Made by a program: the position numbers and the translations under genes
Shown: piece by piece, positions 1 through 7,435 of the stretch
How positions within the stretch are numbered: position 1 is the first letter of the stretch
Layout: each line of letters begins with the position of its first letter
Assembly: GCF_900626285.1 (NCBI RefSeq)
Contig: NZ_LR131147.1
Location: 1,438,222 to 1,494,855 of the forward strand
Direction: 5' to 3'
Source of the DNA: Intestinimonas massiliensis (ex Afouda et al. 2020)
GTDB taxonomy: Bacteria; Bacillota; Clostridia; Oscillospirales; Oscillospiraceae
Length of the DNA: 56,634 nt
Notes under the pieces: model-generated
Database searches by the model: none
The model's input: the letters and a program-made list of their open reading frames with translations, nothing else
Told to the model about the DNA's origin: nothing

Positions 1-710
1 GGAAGCCCGCCCGGGAGGCGGCCCGGCGGGAGCTGCTGGACCACCTGGAGGACCATGCCGACACTCTGAAGGGCCGGGGCGTTCCCTCCGGCGAGGCCAG
101 GCAGCAGGCAGTAAAGGCCATGGGAGACCCCTACGAGATCGGCCACCAGCTGGACCGCTGCCACAGCCCCCTGGTCCCCCGGCTGTCCCGAATTTTCATC
201 CTGCTGGCTCTGGTCGTCCTGGTTCTGGGCCTGGTCATCGGGTTCTGGAATGACACCGGCATCTTTACCCTGTCCGGTCTGTTTCCCCAGACTGCCTCCC
301 TGCCCTATAACGGCGACGGCACGGTGGAGATCTCCGGCACCGCTGCCGGCGGGGGAAAGCTGGCAGGCTACACCCTCACACCCTCCAGCGAGGCTGGGCT
401 GGTGCTGATTTCGGAGGATGAAATTGACCGGGAATACCAGCTCCAGTGTCCGGTCACCATCACCCACTATCAGCCCTGGCGTCCGCCTATGGCGGCCTAC
501 CAGGCCTATGCCGTCTGGACAGATGACACCGGAGCTTCCGGCTACGCCTATTTCTCCTCCTACCATAAGGACGCTCTACTGGGCTCCACTGCCTGGCTGC
601 GCATCGTGGACCCCACCCCCGGCGCCCGGAAGTTTACCGTCACCCTCAGCTCTACCGAGGAATCCGTCACCATCTACATCACCTTACAGGAGGAGGTACC
701 CCCATCATGA
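1..710 (+). CDS. HAAS-domain membrane protein, 5' truncated by window edge
   Basis: The reading frame is open from base 3, well before the first ATG at 120, so the start lies outside the window; 235 residues are visible. The first ~55 residues are a charged helical segment (KPAREAARRELLDHLEDHAD, later AMGDPYEIGHQLD) of the HAAS / permease-prefix type that typically follows PadR regulators in Firmicutes. The same segment type begins the protein at 28484. One transmembrane helix follows (ILLALVVLVLGLVIGFW), then a ~150-residue domain with no recognised family, probably extracellular. It overlaps the next gene by 4 bases (ATGA). The role is unknown; a PadR gene just outside the left edge would fit. 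Confidence 0.7.
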   Translation, partial: KPAREAARRELLDHLEDHADTLKGRGVPSGEARQQAVKAMGDPYEIGHQLDRCHSPLVPRLSRIFILLALVVLVLGLVIGFWNDTGIFTLSGLFPQTASLPYNGDGTVEISGTAAGGGKLAGYTLTPSSEAGLVLISEDEIDREYQLQCPVTITHYQPWRPPMAAYQAYAVWTDDTGASGYAYFSSYHKDALLGSTAWLRIVDPTPGARKFTVTLSSTEESVTIYITLQEEVPPS

Positions 711-1426
711 GCCGGTTCCGCTATGTGATCCTCCCCCGCCTGCTGCTGGCCCTCAGCGCGCTGGCTCTGCTGGCGGCTCTGTTCCTGCTGTGGCTCTCCC
801 TGGGGCGGCCCCTGCCCGCCATTTCCCTGGCCTGCCGCCAGGCCGCCTCATCCAACTGCTTCACCGGCGGTCAGTTGCTGGCCTCTGGTGCCGTCCGCAT
901 GGAGGAGGCCGAGCCGGAGTCCGACGCATGGGCGGTGCTCCACTCCGGAGACAAGTATGCCATGGTGGAGCTCAACCGTACCGCCGGCCTGCTGTGGTCG
1001 GTACGGGATTTTCTGGTTGTGGATGCTTCTCAGTTCAGCGCTCAGGACATCTTTTCCCTTCCGACGGTGATTTCGTATTTTTACTATGAAACAGAAACGC
1101 CCCAGCCCCTTCCCCTCCCGCCCGATCTGCCGGTGCGGGGCTACGAGCAGATCCCTTTGGCCATCTGTACCAACCCCTCTGTGGTGCGGGTGGAAGGTGA
1201 GCTGCTGTGGCTGGGCCACTGGGAAGATCCCCAGGAGGCTCTGGCGGAACGGGGCGCGCCCATCACCTGGTCGTCTGCGGGCAACGGCGTGTGGGTGGGT
1301 GAGCCTGTGCGCGCCGACCTGCCCGCCAAGCCCGACGGCAACGGCCACAGCGGCACCCTGTCCGTCTGGTGTCGGGGCTACGACGCCGCCGGCAATCTGG
1401 TCTGTTCCTACGATCCTACGGCGTAG
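707..1426 (+). CDS. Membrane-anchored protein of unknown function
   Basis: A 239-residue protein. It starts at an ATG overlapping the upstream stop and preceded by AGGAGG (690-695), so the two genes are translationally coupled. An N-terminal hydrophobic helix (about residues 8-32, LLLALSALALLAALFLLWLS) should anchor it, leaving a ~200-residue domain outside. I recognise no family. It probably acts with the upstream HAAS protein. Confidence 0.6.
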   Translation: MSRFRYVILPRLLLALSALALLAALFLLWLSLGRPLPAISLACRQAASSNCFTGGQLLASGAVRMEEAEPESDAWAVLHSGDKYAMVELNRTAGLLWSVRDFLVVDASQFSAQDIFSLPTVISYFYYETETPQPLPLPPDLPVRGYEQIPLAICTNPSVVRVEGELLWLGHWEDPQEALAERGAPITWSSAGNGVWVGEPVRADLPAKPDGNGHSGTLSVWCRGYDAAGNLVCSYDPTA

Positions 1427-1487
1427 CCCTCCTTCGACAGCATACTGTTCCAGTTTATGGTATGCTCTCCACAAAGGAGGATATGCC

Positions 1488-1982
1488 ATGCGACAGCTGA
1501 TTCCCGCTCTGCTGCTGCTCACCCTGCTGGTGCCCGCCGCCGCGGCGGTGGAAGCCCCCGTCACCCGGGCCCAGTTTGTCTCCGCCCTGTGGACGTGGGC
1601 GGGCGCTCTGCCCGCCGCGGGAACGCAGCCCTTTTCCGATGTACCGGAAGGCGCACCCTGGGAACCGGCCGTGTGCTGGGCCCACGACCAGGGTCTGATC
1701 CAGGGCACCGGCGGCCTGCTCTTCACTCCCGACCGGCCCATTACCCGGGAGGAGGCTGCCATCCTGCTCCGGCGGTATGCCGCCAGCACGGGCCGGGATG
1801 TGTCCTTTCCCGAGATCGCCCGCTGCAATAACTATGAGGAGATCTCCCCCTGGGCGGACGATTCCCTCTACTGGGCCGCCGGCACCGGGCTGATGGACTG
1901 GTCGGAGACCGGCCGGCTGGATCCCCAGGGCACCCTGACCCAAACCCAGCTCACCACAATTCTCACCCGGTTCTCCCCATAA
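1488..1982 (+). CDS. Small secreted S-layer homology (SLH) domain protein
   Basis: The start at 1488 is chosen because AAAGGAGG sits at 1473-1480 and the protein then opens with a signal peptide (MRQLIPALLLLTLLVPAAAA). The remaining ~140 residues are two SLH-type repeats: VTRAQFVSALW ... FSDVPEGAPWEPAVCWAHDQ and ITREEAAILLRRY ... WADDSLYWAAGTGLMD. SLH domains bind pyruvylated wall polymers. There is no enzymatic domain, so it may be a wall-binding structural protein. A longer open frame upstream in the same register has no ribosome-binding site and overlaps the previous gene. A terminator follows directly. Confidence 0.8.
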   Translation: MRQLIPALLLLTLLVPAAAAVEAPVTRAQFVSALWTWAGALPAAGTQPFSDVPEGAPWEPAVCWAHDQGLIQGTGGLLFTPDRPITREEAAILLRRYAASTGRDVSFPEIARCNNYEEISPWADDSLYWAAGTGLMDWSETGRLDPQGTLTQTQLTTILTRFSP

Positions 1983-1987
1983 CGCCG

Positions 1988-2018
1988 AAAAGGCGGCCCG
2001 CGCTGCGGGCCGCCTTTT
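1988..2018. terminator. Bidirectional terminator between SLH gene and phage-like operon
   Basis: Perfect 14-bp stem (1988-2001 with 2005-2018) and a 3-base loop, with A-run and T-run at its two ends. It serves the SLH gene on plus and the last baseplate gene on minus. Confidence 0.9.
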
Positions 2019-2586
2019 ATCGTACCATTTTCTCCATCTGGTCCCAGGTGGGGCCCAGGGCCTCGATGTCCCCCCAGGTGGCGAATCTCGCCTCCAGCAT
2101 GGCCCAGGTGACGTACCAGTACACGTACTCGATTTCCACGTGGGCGGGCAGGATGCTCTCGATGATAGCCGTCATTTCCTCAAATCCATCGGGAATTCCG
2201 GGCACATCAGGGAAGCGCACGATCACCTTTCCCGGGGTACCGGTCTCCTCTGCTACAGCATTGACCCCGCACCCCTTCAGGTTGTCGTTGATGGCTGCCA
2301 GGGTAAAACTGTCTCCGCTGATGCGCAGCAGGGCGGCCAGGGCCGCTCTGCGCATTTCCAGGTCATCGGTCACCGGCTTCCGGGTCAGCAGGGCCTCGAT
2401 GCTTTCCAGTCCCCGGCCCTGGGCGGTGGAAATCAGCATCTCCCGCTGGATCTCCTCCAGAGTGTCCGAAACGCCGTCCAGGGCCGTCCCCTGGGCGTCC
2501 AGCTCCCCGCCGTTGGCGGTGCCGTCCAGATCATAAACCCGCAAGGGCCGCAGCAGCTGCCGCAGGTACTCCCCGTAGCCGCTCAT
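2017..2586 (-). CDS. Baseplate/tail protein I, XkdU-like (DUF2313)
   Basis: A 189-residue protein at the end of the tail module. It matches the XkdU/YmfQ family (DUF2313, phage tail protein I type): MSGYGEYLRQLLRPLRVYDL, a central RKPVTDDLEMRRAALAALLR segment and GTPGKVIVRFPDVPGIP. These proteins form the outer baseplate wedge with gpJ and normally connect to tail fibres. The start overlaps the stop of the baseplate J gene by 4 bases. No tail fibre or fibre chaperone gene follows: the module ends at the terminator 1988-2018. Confidence 0.85.
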   Translation of the reverse strand: MSGYGEYLRQLLRPLRVYDLDGTANGGELDAQGTALDGVSDTLEEIQREMLISTAQGRGLESIEALLTRKPVTDDLEMRRAALAALLRISGDSFTLAAINDNLKGCGVNAVAEETGTPGKVIVRFPDVPGIPDGFEEMTAIIESILPAHVEIEYVYWYVTWAMLEARFATWGDIEALGPTWDQMEKMVR

Positions 2587-3644
2587 ACCGCCGCCTCCAG
2601 TTCCGAGACAGTGATGCTCTGCAAGCGGGGCAGCACGTCGTCCTCCACCGCCACGTCGGCGGCGGGGGAATCAATGACGTAGTTTTTTACCCCGTCCACA
2701 GCGAAGGTCAGCGCCCCCAGCCTGGCCCGGAGTACGTTCTGCCCCAGCAGCCGCCCGTCGAACCAGCTCCGGACGGCCTGTTCCACCGCCTGGCGCACCG
2801 TCTCCCCGTCCCGGTTGTCCTCCGCGGCAACCCGAATGGTCACTGCTACATTTTTGACCTCCGGGGCCCGCACCTGGACGTCCACAGCGATCTCCCGCCG
2901 CTGCTCAAAGTAGCTCTGCAATTCCTCCAGCAGTTCCCCGTCGGGCACCCCCGCCGGGGTGGACACCACCACGTCCACGCTGCCCACCCCTCTGGGCCGG
3001 GGCACCGCCACGGCGGCCGCCACCTGAGGGAAGGACATGGCCTCCTGCTCGTAATAGGCGGCGTTGGCCCCGTTGGGCATCCGCCGGAAGGTCTCCAGCA
3101 CCCGGCTTCTCAGAGCCTCGTCGCTCTCGGCGTCCAGTCCGCCGGAAAAGCCCTCAGGGTTGGTGCAGCGGCTGACCCCCACCGGGGCCACCGCCATGGC
3201 CCGGATAGCGTCCGCCGCCACATTGCCGGACGCGCCCGGCTCAATGGCCCGGGCGGGTACCTCCACCGCCGTCTCCCCGGCACGGATGGTCCCCTCCCGG
3301 GTGGTCTCAAAACGCACGCCCCCGGCGGTCATGCACACCGTCCCCGCCTGGATAACCAGGTCAGTGTCCGCGGCAGAATCGGTCTCAAACCGGATAACGC
3401 CCTCCGCCGCTGCTGCCTCTCTCCGGGTCAGGCCCCGCAGCTGGGCGTGCAGGTCCAGATAGTCCTCCACGGCAGTCTGCGGGAAACACTGCCGGTTCAC
3501 CCAGTCTGCCTGCACGTACAGGGCGTAGATCTGTTCCGCCACGGCGTACAGCCGCACCGCCATATCTCCGCCGCCGTTCAGGGTCAGACCTGTTTCCTTT
3601 TGGAACAGGTCCACCATCTGCTCATAGATTTCGTCTGCCGTCAT
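2583..3644 (-). CDS. Baseplate J family protein, XkdT-like
   Basis: A 353-residue baseplate J protein. Typical features are the early MTADEIYEQMVDLFQKETG helix, 'LDLHAQLRGLTRREAAAAEG', the 'AGTVCMTAGGVRFETT' beta segment, and 'GGLDAESDEALRSRVLETF' followed by 'YYEQEAMSFPQVAAAVAVPR', hallmarks of the gpJ/XkdT family. It forms the baseplate wedge around the tail hub. It lies between the gp25-like and tail I-like genes exactly as in PBSX and P2-type phages. Confidence 0.92.
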   Translation of the reverse strand: MTADEIYEQMVDLFQKETGLTLNGGGDMAVRLYAVAEQIYALYVQADWVNRQCFPQTAVEDYLDLHAQLRGLTRREAAAAEGVIRFETDSAADTDLVIQAGTVCMTAGGVRFETTREGTIRAGETAVEVPARAIEPGASGNVAADAIRAMAVAPVGVSRCTNPEGFSGGLDAESDEALRSRVLETFRRMPNGANAAYYEQEAMSFPQVAAAVAVPRPRGVGSVDVVVSTPAGVPDGELLEELQSYFEQRREIAVDVQVRAPEVKNVAVTIRVAAEDNRDGETVRQAVEQAVRSWFDGRLLGQNVLRARLGALTFAVDGVKNYVIDSPAADVAVEDDVLPRLQSITVSELEAAV

Positions 3645-3648
3645 GTTC

Positions 3649-3993
3649 TCACCATCCTCCCAGCTCCATGGTCAGCGTCAGATCCTCGCCCCGCCAGTCC
3701 AGGTGGAGCCTGAGCGTGCCGTTCTCCCCCAGCTCCGCCGCCGTCACGATCAGCTCCGGCTCGTCGGCCAGGGCCTGGGCAGCGTACTGCCTGGCCATGC
3801 TCTCCCGCTGGGTGGGCTTGCACCGGCTCAGCTGATACAGCTCGCTGCCCAGCTCCGGCAGGGGCGGAAAGCTCCCCTTGGGGATGGACAGCTTCCACAT
3901 GACCCGCTGCAAAAGCTCCTGACTGCCCTCCGCCCGGCGGAGCCCGCCGTTTCCGTCCATGACATAGTCGCCATCCCGCACCATCAGTTCCAT
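3649..3993 (-). CDS. Baseplate wedge protein, gp25/XkdS-like (DUF2634 type)
   Basis: A 114-residue protein. MELMVRDGDYVMDGNGGLRR ... EELLQRVMWKLSIPKGSFPP ... ELGSELYQL resembles the XkdS / gp25 lysozyme-like wedge family, small beta-rich subunits linking sheath and baseplate. It lies between the spike and baseplate J genes, 4 bases upstream of the J start region. Function is assigned from motif and position. Confidence 0.8.
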   Translation of the reverse strand: MELMVRDGDYVMDGNGGLRRAEGSQELLQRVMWKLSIPKGSFPPLPELGSELYQLSRCKPTQRESMARQYAAQALADEPELIVTAAELGENGTLRLHLDWRGEDLTLTMELGGW

Positions 3994-3997
3994 CCGC

Positions 3998-4372
3998 TCA
4001 CCCCATTACCATCACCGGCTGCCCGTTAACTGTCAGCGTGCCGGTAATATCCACCGTCCCGTCCTTTTTCAGGCGCAGCACAGCCTTACCGCTGTGAAGG
4101 AGGATCTCCCCCTCCTCCAGCTCCCACTTGTCCTGGCAGCGCTCACCCAGCACGCAGGGCACTTCTCCCTGCTCGCCGGTCTTGATCACCAGTACTTGCT
4201 CTCCCCGGCGGGGCCGCCACACGTACCCGCCGGGGGCGAACACCGGCACCTGCCGCCGCTCGCCGTCCAGACAGACCCCCACCGGGTCGCCGGGCAGGGT
4301 GACCTGCCCCACGGCGGCGGCGGTCGCCGGCTCCGGCCTCCGTCGGCTCCGCTCCGCGATCCACATTTTCAT
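3998..4372 (-). CDS. Baseplate spike/puncturing protein, gpV-like OB domain
   Basis: A 124-residue protein. An OB-like N-terminal part (VGQVTLPGDPVGVCLDGERR ... GYVWRPRRGEQVLVIKTGEQ) precedes a short repetitive beta tail (ILLHSGKAVLRLKKDGTVDI then TGTLTVNGQPV), the usual form of a gpV/gp45 spike that ends in a beta-helix. It takes the place of xkdR in PBSX-like order. The spike would sit on the hub encoded just upstream. Confidence 0.8.
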   Translation of the reverse strand: MKMWIAERSRRRPEPATAAAVGQVTLPGDPVGVCLDGERRQVPVFAPGGYVWRPRRGEQVLVIKTGEQGEVPCVLGERCQDKWELEEGEILLHSGKAVLRLKKDGTVDITGTLTVNGQPVMVMG

Positions 4373-4381
4373 CCTTCCTCT

Positions 4382-5332
4382 CTATTGCAGCGCCTCAGGC
4401 ACCCCCAGGGTCAGCCTGGTGTGGAGCCCATTCCCGTCCAGTCCGCAGGTCATCTCCGCCACCCGCCAGACGCCCCGTCCCACCGGGTACCTTGGCGCCA
4501 GCGTCACCAGATCCCCCGGCCAGGCCAGGAAAGCTCCGGGCAGCTCCAGCTCCATCTGCCGCAGTTCCTCCCGGCTCCGGGCAAGCTGGTAATCTCCCGA
4601 ATAGCGCATGGCCTGATAGGTGCTTTTTCCCGGCATGGTGAGCACCCTCCGGCACAGACCGCCCCGCCGGACAAAGTCGGCATTTTCCACTTTCTGCACC
4701 GCCTCGGTGGTACGGTCCCTCACCAGCACCTGGGACAGGACCCCGTAGCGCTGATCCCGCAGGGTGAGGGCGGTAATAGCCCCGTTTTCGCCGATCCGCA
4801 GGGTTTCCTGATCCGGCCACGGTCCGACTTCCAGCCTGCCCAGCCGGTCAAACCGGGGCGTGACCCCGCCGTAGTAGCGGCAGAACTCATAGACCACCTG
4901 CCACTCGCTGCTGCCGGTCTCCACCACAAACCCGGGCACTGCCGGCAGATTCACACCCGGCAGGGCCTGGATGCCGTAGGGTGTCACATGGTCCCGCAGG
5001 ATATCCTGCCAGGTGGCCACCTGGTACTCCATCCCCAGCGCCTCATTGTCCAGCAGCCGGGCGGCCATGCTCCGGCCGGAGACCGTGAGAAATCCACCGC
5101 TTCCGTTCCAGCCCCGTTCGCACTCGTCCACCACGCCGGTGAATACCGTCTCCCCGTTTTCCACCGCCGTAAAGGTGACCGCCTCGCCCAGCAGATCCTC
5201 CCCCTCCGGCTTCCACAGGCAGGTAAGCAAAAAGCTGTCGCAGGGCGTGCCCCGCCCATATTGAAACTGCCATGCGGTGACATCTGGCAGTTGGATTTCC
5301 CTGCCGTCCCAGCAGGTCAGTTTCCCCTCCAT
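4382..5332 (-). CDS. Tail hub protein, XkdQ-like (gpD type)
   Basis: A 316-residue protein starting MEGKLTCWDGREIQLPDVTA. It carries successive beta domains ('VTFTAVENGETVFTGVVDEC', 'FLTVSGRSMAARLLDNEA', 'WQDILRDHVTPYGI') typical of XkdQ/YqbQ and late-control gpD hub proteins, the trimeric adaptor between tube and spike. Eleven bases separate its stop from the spike gene start, and it follows the LysM gene with one base between them. Confidence 0.88.
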   Translation of the reverse strand: MEGKLTCWDGREIQLPDVTAWQFQYGRGTPCDSFLLTCLWKPEGEDLLGEAVTFTAVENGETVFTGVVDECERGWNGSGGFLTVSGRSMAARLLDNEALGMEYQVATWQDILRDHVTPYGIQALPGVNLPAVPGFVVETGSSEWQVVYEFCRYYGGVTPRFDRLGRLEVGPWPDQETLRIGENGAITALTLRDQRYGVLSQVLVRDRTTEAVQKVENADFVRRGGLCRRVLTMPGKSTYQAMRYSGDYQLARSREELRQMELELPGAFLAWPGDLVTLAPRYPVGRGVWRVAEMTCGLDGNGLHTRLTLGVPEALQ

Positions 5333-5333
5333 C

Positions 5334-5912
5334 TCACGCCACCCGCACTTTCTGCCCCACCAGGATCAGGTTGGGGTTTTTGATCTGGGGATTGAGGGCC
5401 ACCAGGGCGGTGAGGCTCATCCCATACCTTTGGGCGATACCCCACATGGTGTCCCCCCGCACCACCGTGTACCACTGTTCCTGACCGGCGGCCGGGACGC
5501 TCTCCTGCTGCCCGCTGCTGCCGCTGACGGAGGCGGTGACTTTGGTGCCGGTGCTGTGCCCGTCGTAACTCTCCCAGAAGGTGAAGTGGTAGCGCACATA
5601 GTCCGCCCTAGGCTCCTGGGTGAGGGAGAGTTCCACGAAATAGGCGTTGGAGGTCTGCCACACCGGGTGGACCAGCAGGCCCGGCCCGTCGGAGTAGAAC
5701 ACCGTGGCCAGCTGCTTGAACAGCTCATAGGCGTTCTCCCCCACAAATTCTCCCTCGCCCTCCATGATCCGCTGCTCCGGTCCCAGATCCTGGAGGACAT
5801 ACCGTCCAAAGGGCACCTTGTCAGCCCCCATAGTCCGCCTGAATCCAATGGAATACACCCTGGGATTGTGGGGCCAGACGAAGTCCTTATATCGCATTGC
5901 CGCCAATCTCAC
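5334..5912 (-). CDS. LysM tail protein, XkdP-like
   Basis: A 192-residue protein with a C-terminal LysM domain (WYTVVRGDTMWGIAQRYGMS ... LNPQIKNPNLILVGQKVRV, about residues 145-191). The N-terminal ~110 residues are beta-rich (DFVWPHNPRVYSIGFRRTMG). XkdP proteins at this position bind the tail tip/hub and may contact peptidoglycan. GTG start at 5912 overlaps the preceding stop (GTGA). An ATG at 5897 is possible but lacks a ribosome-binding site. Confidence 0.88.
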   Translation of the reverse strand: MRLAAMRYKDFVWPHNPRVYSIGFRRTMGADKVPFGRYVLQDLGPEQRIMEGEGEFVGENAYELFKQLATVFYSDGPGLLVHPVWQTSNAYFVELSLTQEPRADYVRYHFTFWESYDGHSTGTKVTASVSGSSGQQESVPAAGQEQWYTVVRGDTMWGIAQRYGMSLTALVALNPQIKNPNLILVGQKVRVA

Positions 5913-6403
5913 AGCAGTTGAAACCCCCCGTCAAATCTTCTGGCGTCCCGGCGCACCAGCCGGTCCAGCCCGGCGGCGTCCCAGCCGCCGGGCTGGACCT
6001 TCTCTCCCGGTTTCTGCAGGGTCACCACCCGGCTCTCCGGCCGGGCGGCGGGCAGCTCTGTCAGGCTCCGGCGCAGTTCCCGGTAGATCCAGTCCGCTCC
6101 GGGCGCGGTACTCCGCACCGCCCCCGCCGCTTCCGGCCGGCGGGCATAGCCTTCCGCGGTCACTTCCTCAAAGAGCAGCCCGACAGCCGCGGTGTCCCCA
6201 TCCGCCGTCTCACCGTCCGAGGTTTCTTCCGCCTGGCGGCCGCTCTCCGCTGTTCCGACCGCCGTGCCATCCGGGCCCGCCGGTTCCTCCGTATCTGCAA
6301 CGGGGAGCGTGGTCTCCTCCCAGGCCTTCCGCCAGTCGTTTTCCGCCCGGCGTTCTTCCCGTTCCTCCTGCTCCCGCAGAATGCTTGCAATGTAATCGGT
6401 CAA
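5909..6403 (-). CDS. Unknown 164-aa protein in the tape-measure slot
   Basis: This gene lies between the tail chaperone pair and the LysM gene, where PBSX-type phages encode a tape measure of 600-1300 residues. Here there are 164 residues: a charged N-terminal helix (MTDYIASILREQEEREERRA), a low-complexity acidic Gly/Thr/Glu linker of ~60 residues, and a conserved-looking tail (VVTLQKPGEKVQPGGW, LDRLVRRDARRFDGGF). No transmembrane or hydrophobic tape-measure region is seen. It overlaps the upstream gene by 4 bases. It may be a very short ruler, an initiator subunit or something else; I do not recognise the family. Confidence 0.75.
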   Translation of the reverse strand: MTDYIASILREQEEREERRAENDWRKAWEETTLPVADTEEPAGPDGTAVGTAESGRQAEETSDGETADGDTAAVGLLFEEVTAEGYARRPEAAGAVRSTAPGADWIYRELRRSLTELPAARPESRVVTLQKPGEKVQPGGWDAAGLDRLVRRDARRFDGGFQLL

Positions 6404-6696
6404 ACCCGCTCACCCCGCTTCATCCGCTCATAGCGCTCCTGATCAAAGGAGGCGTTCTGCGCCGCCGCCGTCTCCCCTGCGGGCATACCGCACACCGGGC
6501 AGCGGTCCTCCTCCGCCTCTGCCCGGCAATGGGGACACAGCCGCTCCAGCGCCTCCTCCCGATCCAGCATCAGGTTGAGGGCGCACCACAGGTAATCTCT
6601 CGCCTTCATTTTTTGTGCCCGTTCCTCCGTCGGAAGGGCCTGAAAGGTCCGGAGCACACGCCAGCGAAGGCGCTCATCAGGCGCGTGCTCCAGGCT
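6400..6696 (-). CDS. Tail assembly chaperone C-terminal extension (made by -1 frameshift), zinc-ribbon
   Basis: This frame is open from the A7 tract at 6696-6702 to the stop at 6400 and lies in the -1 frame relative to the upstream chaperone. An internal GTG (6657) lies inside a hairpin and has no convincing ribosome-binding site, so synthesis by frameshifting is favoured: 114 residues from the first gene plus about 98 from this one, ~212 in total. It carries two CxxC pairs (CPHC and CPVC) forming a zinc-ribbon-like knuckle. By analogy with lambda G/GT, the extended form would recruit the tape measure and tube subunits. As an independent 85-aa ORF it would run 6400-6657. Confidence 0.75.
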   Translation of the reverse strand, partial: SLEHAPDERLRWRVLRTFQALPTEERAQKMKARDYLWCALNLMLDREEALERLCPHCRAEAEEDRCPVCGMPAGETAAAQNASFDQERYERMKRGERV

Positions 6697-7037
6697 TTTT
6701 TTAGGGCCAGAACATCCTCCGCCCCATCCTCCGGGGATGGATTTTCCGTCCGATCCAGCTCATTCCACCGCCGGGCCAGCTCCCCGATCTCCCGGGCGCT
6801 CAGCCCTTCCAGCACTGCCCGGCCGGAGGGAAATACCGGCTTTCCCTTCCGTTCCAGGGCCCGGGCCAGCAGGCAGGCGTTGGCGCACAGGGCCCGCTCT
6901 CCCTCATTTTGAGCCAGCTCACCGGCTTCCCGGCCCGCCTCCAGTACCTCCAGGGCGGAGAGGAGCCGCAGCTCCCTTCCGTCCTCCAGCCTCAGCCGCT
7001 CCCTCCGGCTGAGGATGGACTGCCGCTGGGCCGTCAT
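6606..7037 (-). CDS. Tail assembly chaperone, XkdN-like
   Basis: A 143-residue, mostly helical protein (MTAQRQSILSRRERLRLEDG ... LREIG-type helices) directly downstream of the tail tube gene, the position of XkdN. Its start overlaps the tube stop by 4 bases. Codons 112-114 read CTA AAA AAA and give a seven-A slippery run, four bases upstream of a 12-bp hairpin; the 3' part of the gene is therefore overprinted with the -1 extension. The unshifted C-terminus is basic (FRPFRRRNGHKK). Confidence 0.85.
   Translation of the reverse strand: MTAQRQSILSRRERLRLEDGRELRLLSALEVLEAGREAGELAQNEGERALCANACLLARALERKGKPVFPSGRAVLEGLSAREIGELARRWNELDRTENPSPEDGAEDVLALKKAWSTRLMSAFAGVCSGPFRPFRRRNGHKK
6651..6702 (-). 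promoter_or_regulatory. Programmed -1 ribosomal frameshift signal
   Basis: On the minus strand a heptamer A AAA AAA (6702-6696) is in the correct phase of the chaperone frame. After a 4-base spacer (GCCT) comes a stem GGAGCACGCGCC (6691-6680) pairing with GGCGTGTGCTCC (6662-6651), with one G-U. A second nested stem AGCG/CGCT lies in the loop. This is the canonical layout of slippery site plus stimulatory stem-loop. Confidence 0.85.
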
Positions 7038-7429
7038 ACCGCCGTCTCGATCCGCCTGGAGGCCACCACGGTGATCTTCTCCACCACCATGGCCCCCAGG
7101 GCGCCGGTCTCACCGATGGAGCTCCACTGGCAGCCGGAGTAGATGATCTTCCGGTCCGGCTTGCAGATTACCAGGCTGAAATCCTCCAGATCGTGGAAGT
7201 TGATCCCGTCCCGAATGGCCTCGTCGGTGGCGTACAGCCGGGTCAGCTCAATGACGTGGCTGCGCTGGCCGGGGATGGTGGCCACCGGCTCGTCCTCGCC
7301 GAAGGCCTCCACATTCTGACTGGTCCGGGTGGACTTGGCGGAGTAGCTCTGGACCACCGCCACCTTTTTCCCGTCGATCTCCAGATAAATGTCGCTGCTG
7401 GTGGGAAATCCTGCGACTTTCATAGGCAT
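7034..7429 (-). CDS. Phage tail tube protein, XkdM-like
   Basis: A 131-residue protein right after the sheath gene. MKVAGFPTSSDIYLEIDGKK ... VVQSYSAKSTRTSQNVEAFG ... HVIELTRLYATDEAIRDGIN fits the XkdM tube family, whose hexamer rings form the inner tube of a contractile tail. AGGAGG lies upstream of the ATG at 7429, 6 bases after the sheath stop. Confidence 0.88.
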   Translation of the reverse strand: MPMKVAGFPTSSDIYLEIDGKKVAVVQSYSAKSTRTSQNVEAFGEDEPVATIPGQRSHVIELTRLYATDEAIRDGINFHDLEDFSLVICKPDRKIIYSGCQWSSIGETGALGAMVVEKITVVASRRIETAV

Positions 7430-7435
7430 CCTCCT

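Noticed and set aside
1086..1982. 298-residue start for the SLH protein
   Set aside because: The extension overlaps the upstream gene in another frame and lacks a ribosome-binding site; a signal peptide begins at 1488 behind AAAGGAGG.
6400..6657. Independent gene initiated at GTG 6657
   Set aside because: The GTG lies in the 3' arm of the stem downstream of the slippery site, with no ribosome-binding site; the frame is open right back to the A7 run, so frameshifting explains it better.
5764..6912. Plus-strand ORF of 382 codons across the tail chaperone region
   Set aside because: Low-complexity Pro/Arg/Ser translation; the minus strand carries a coherent tail operon with 4-base overlaps.
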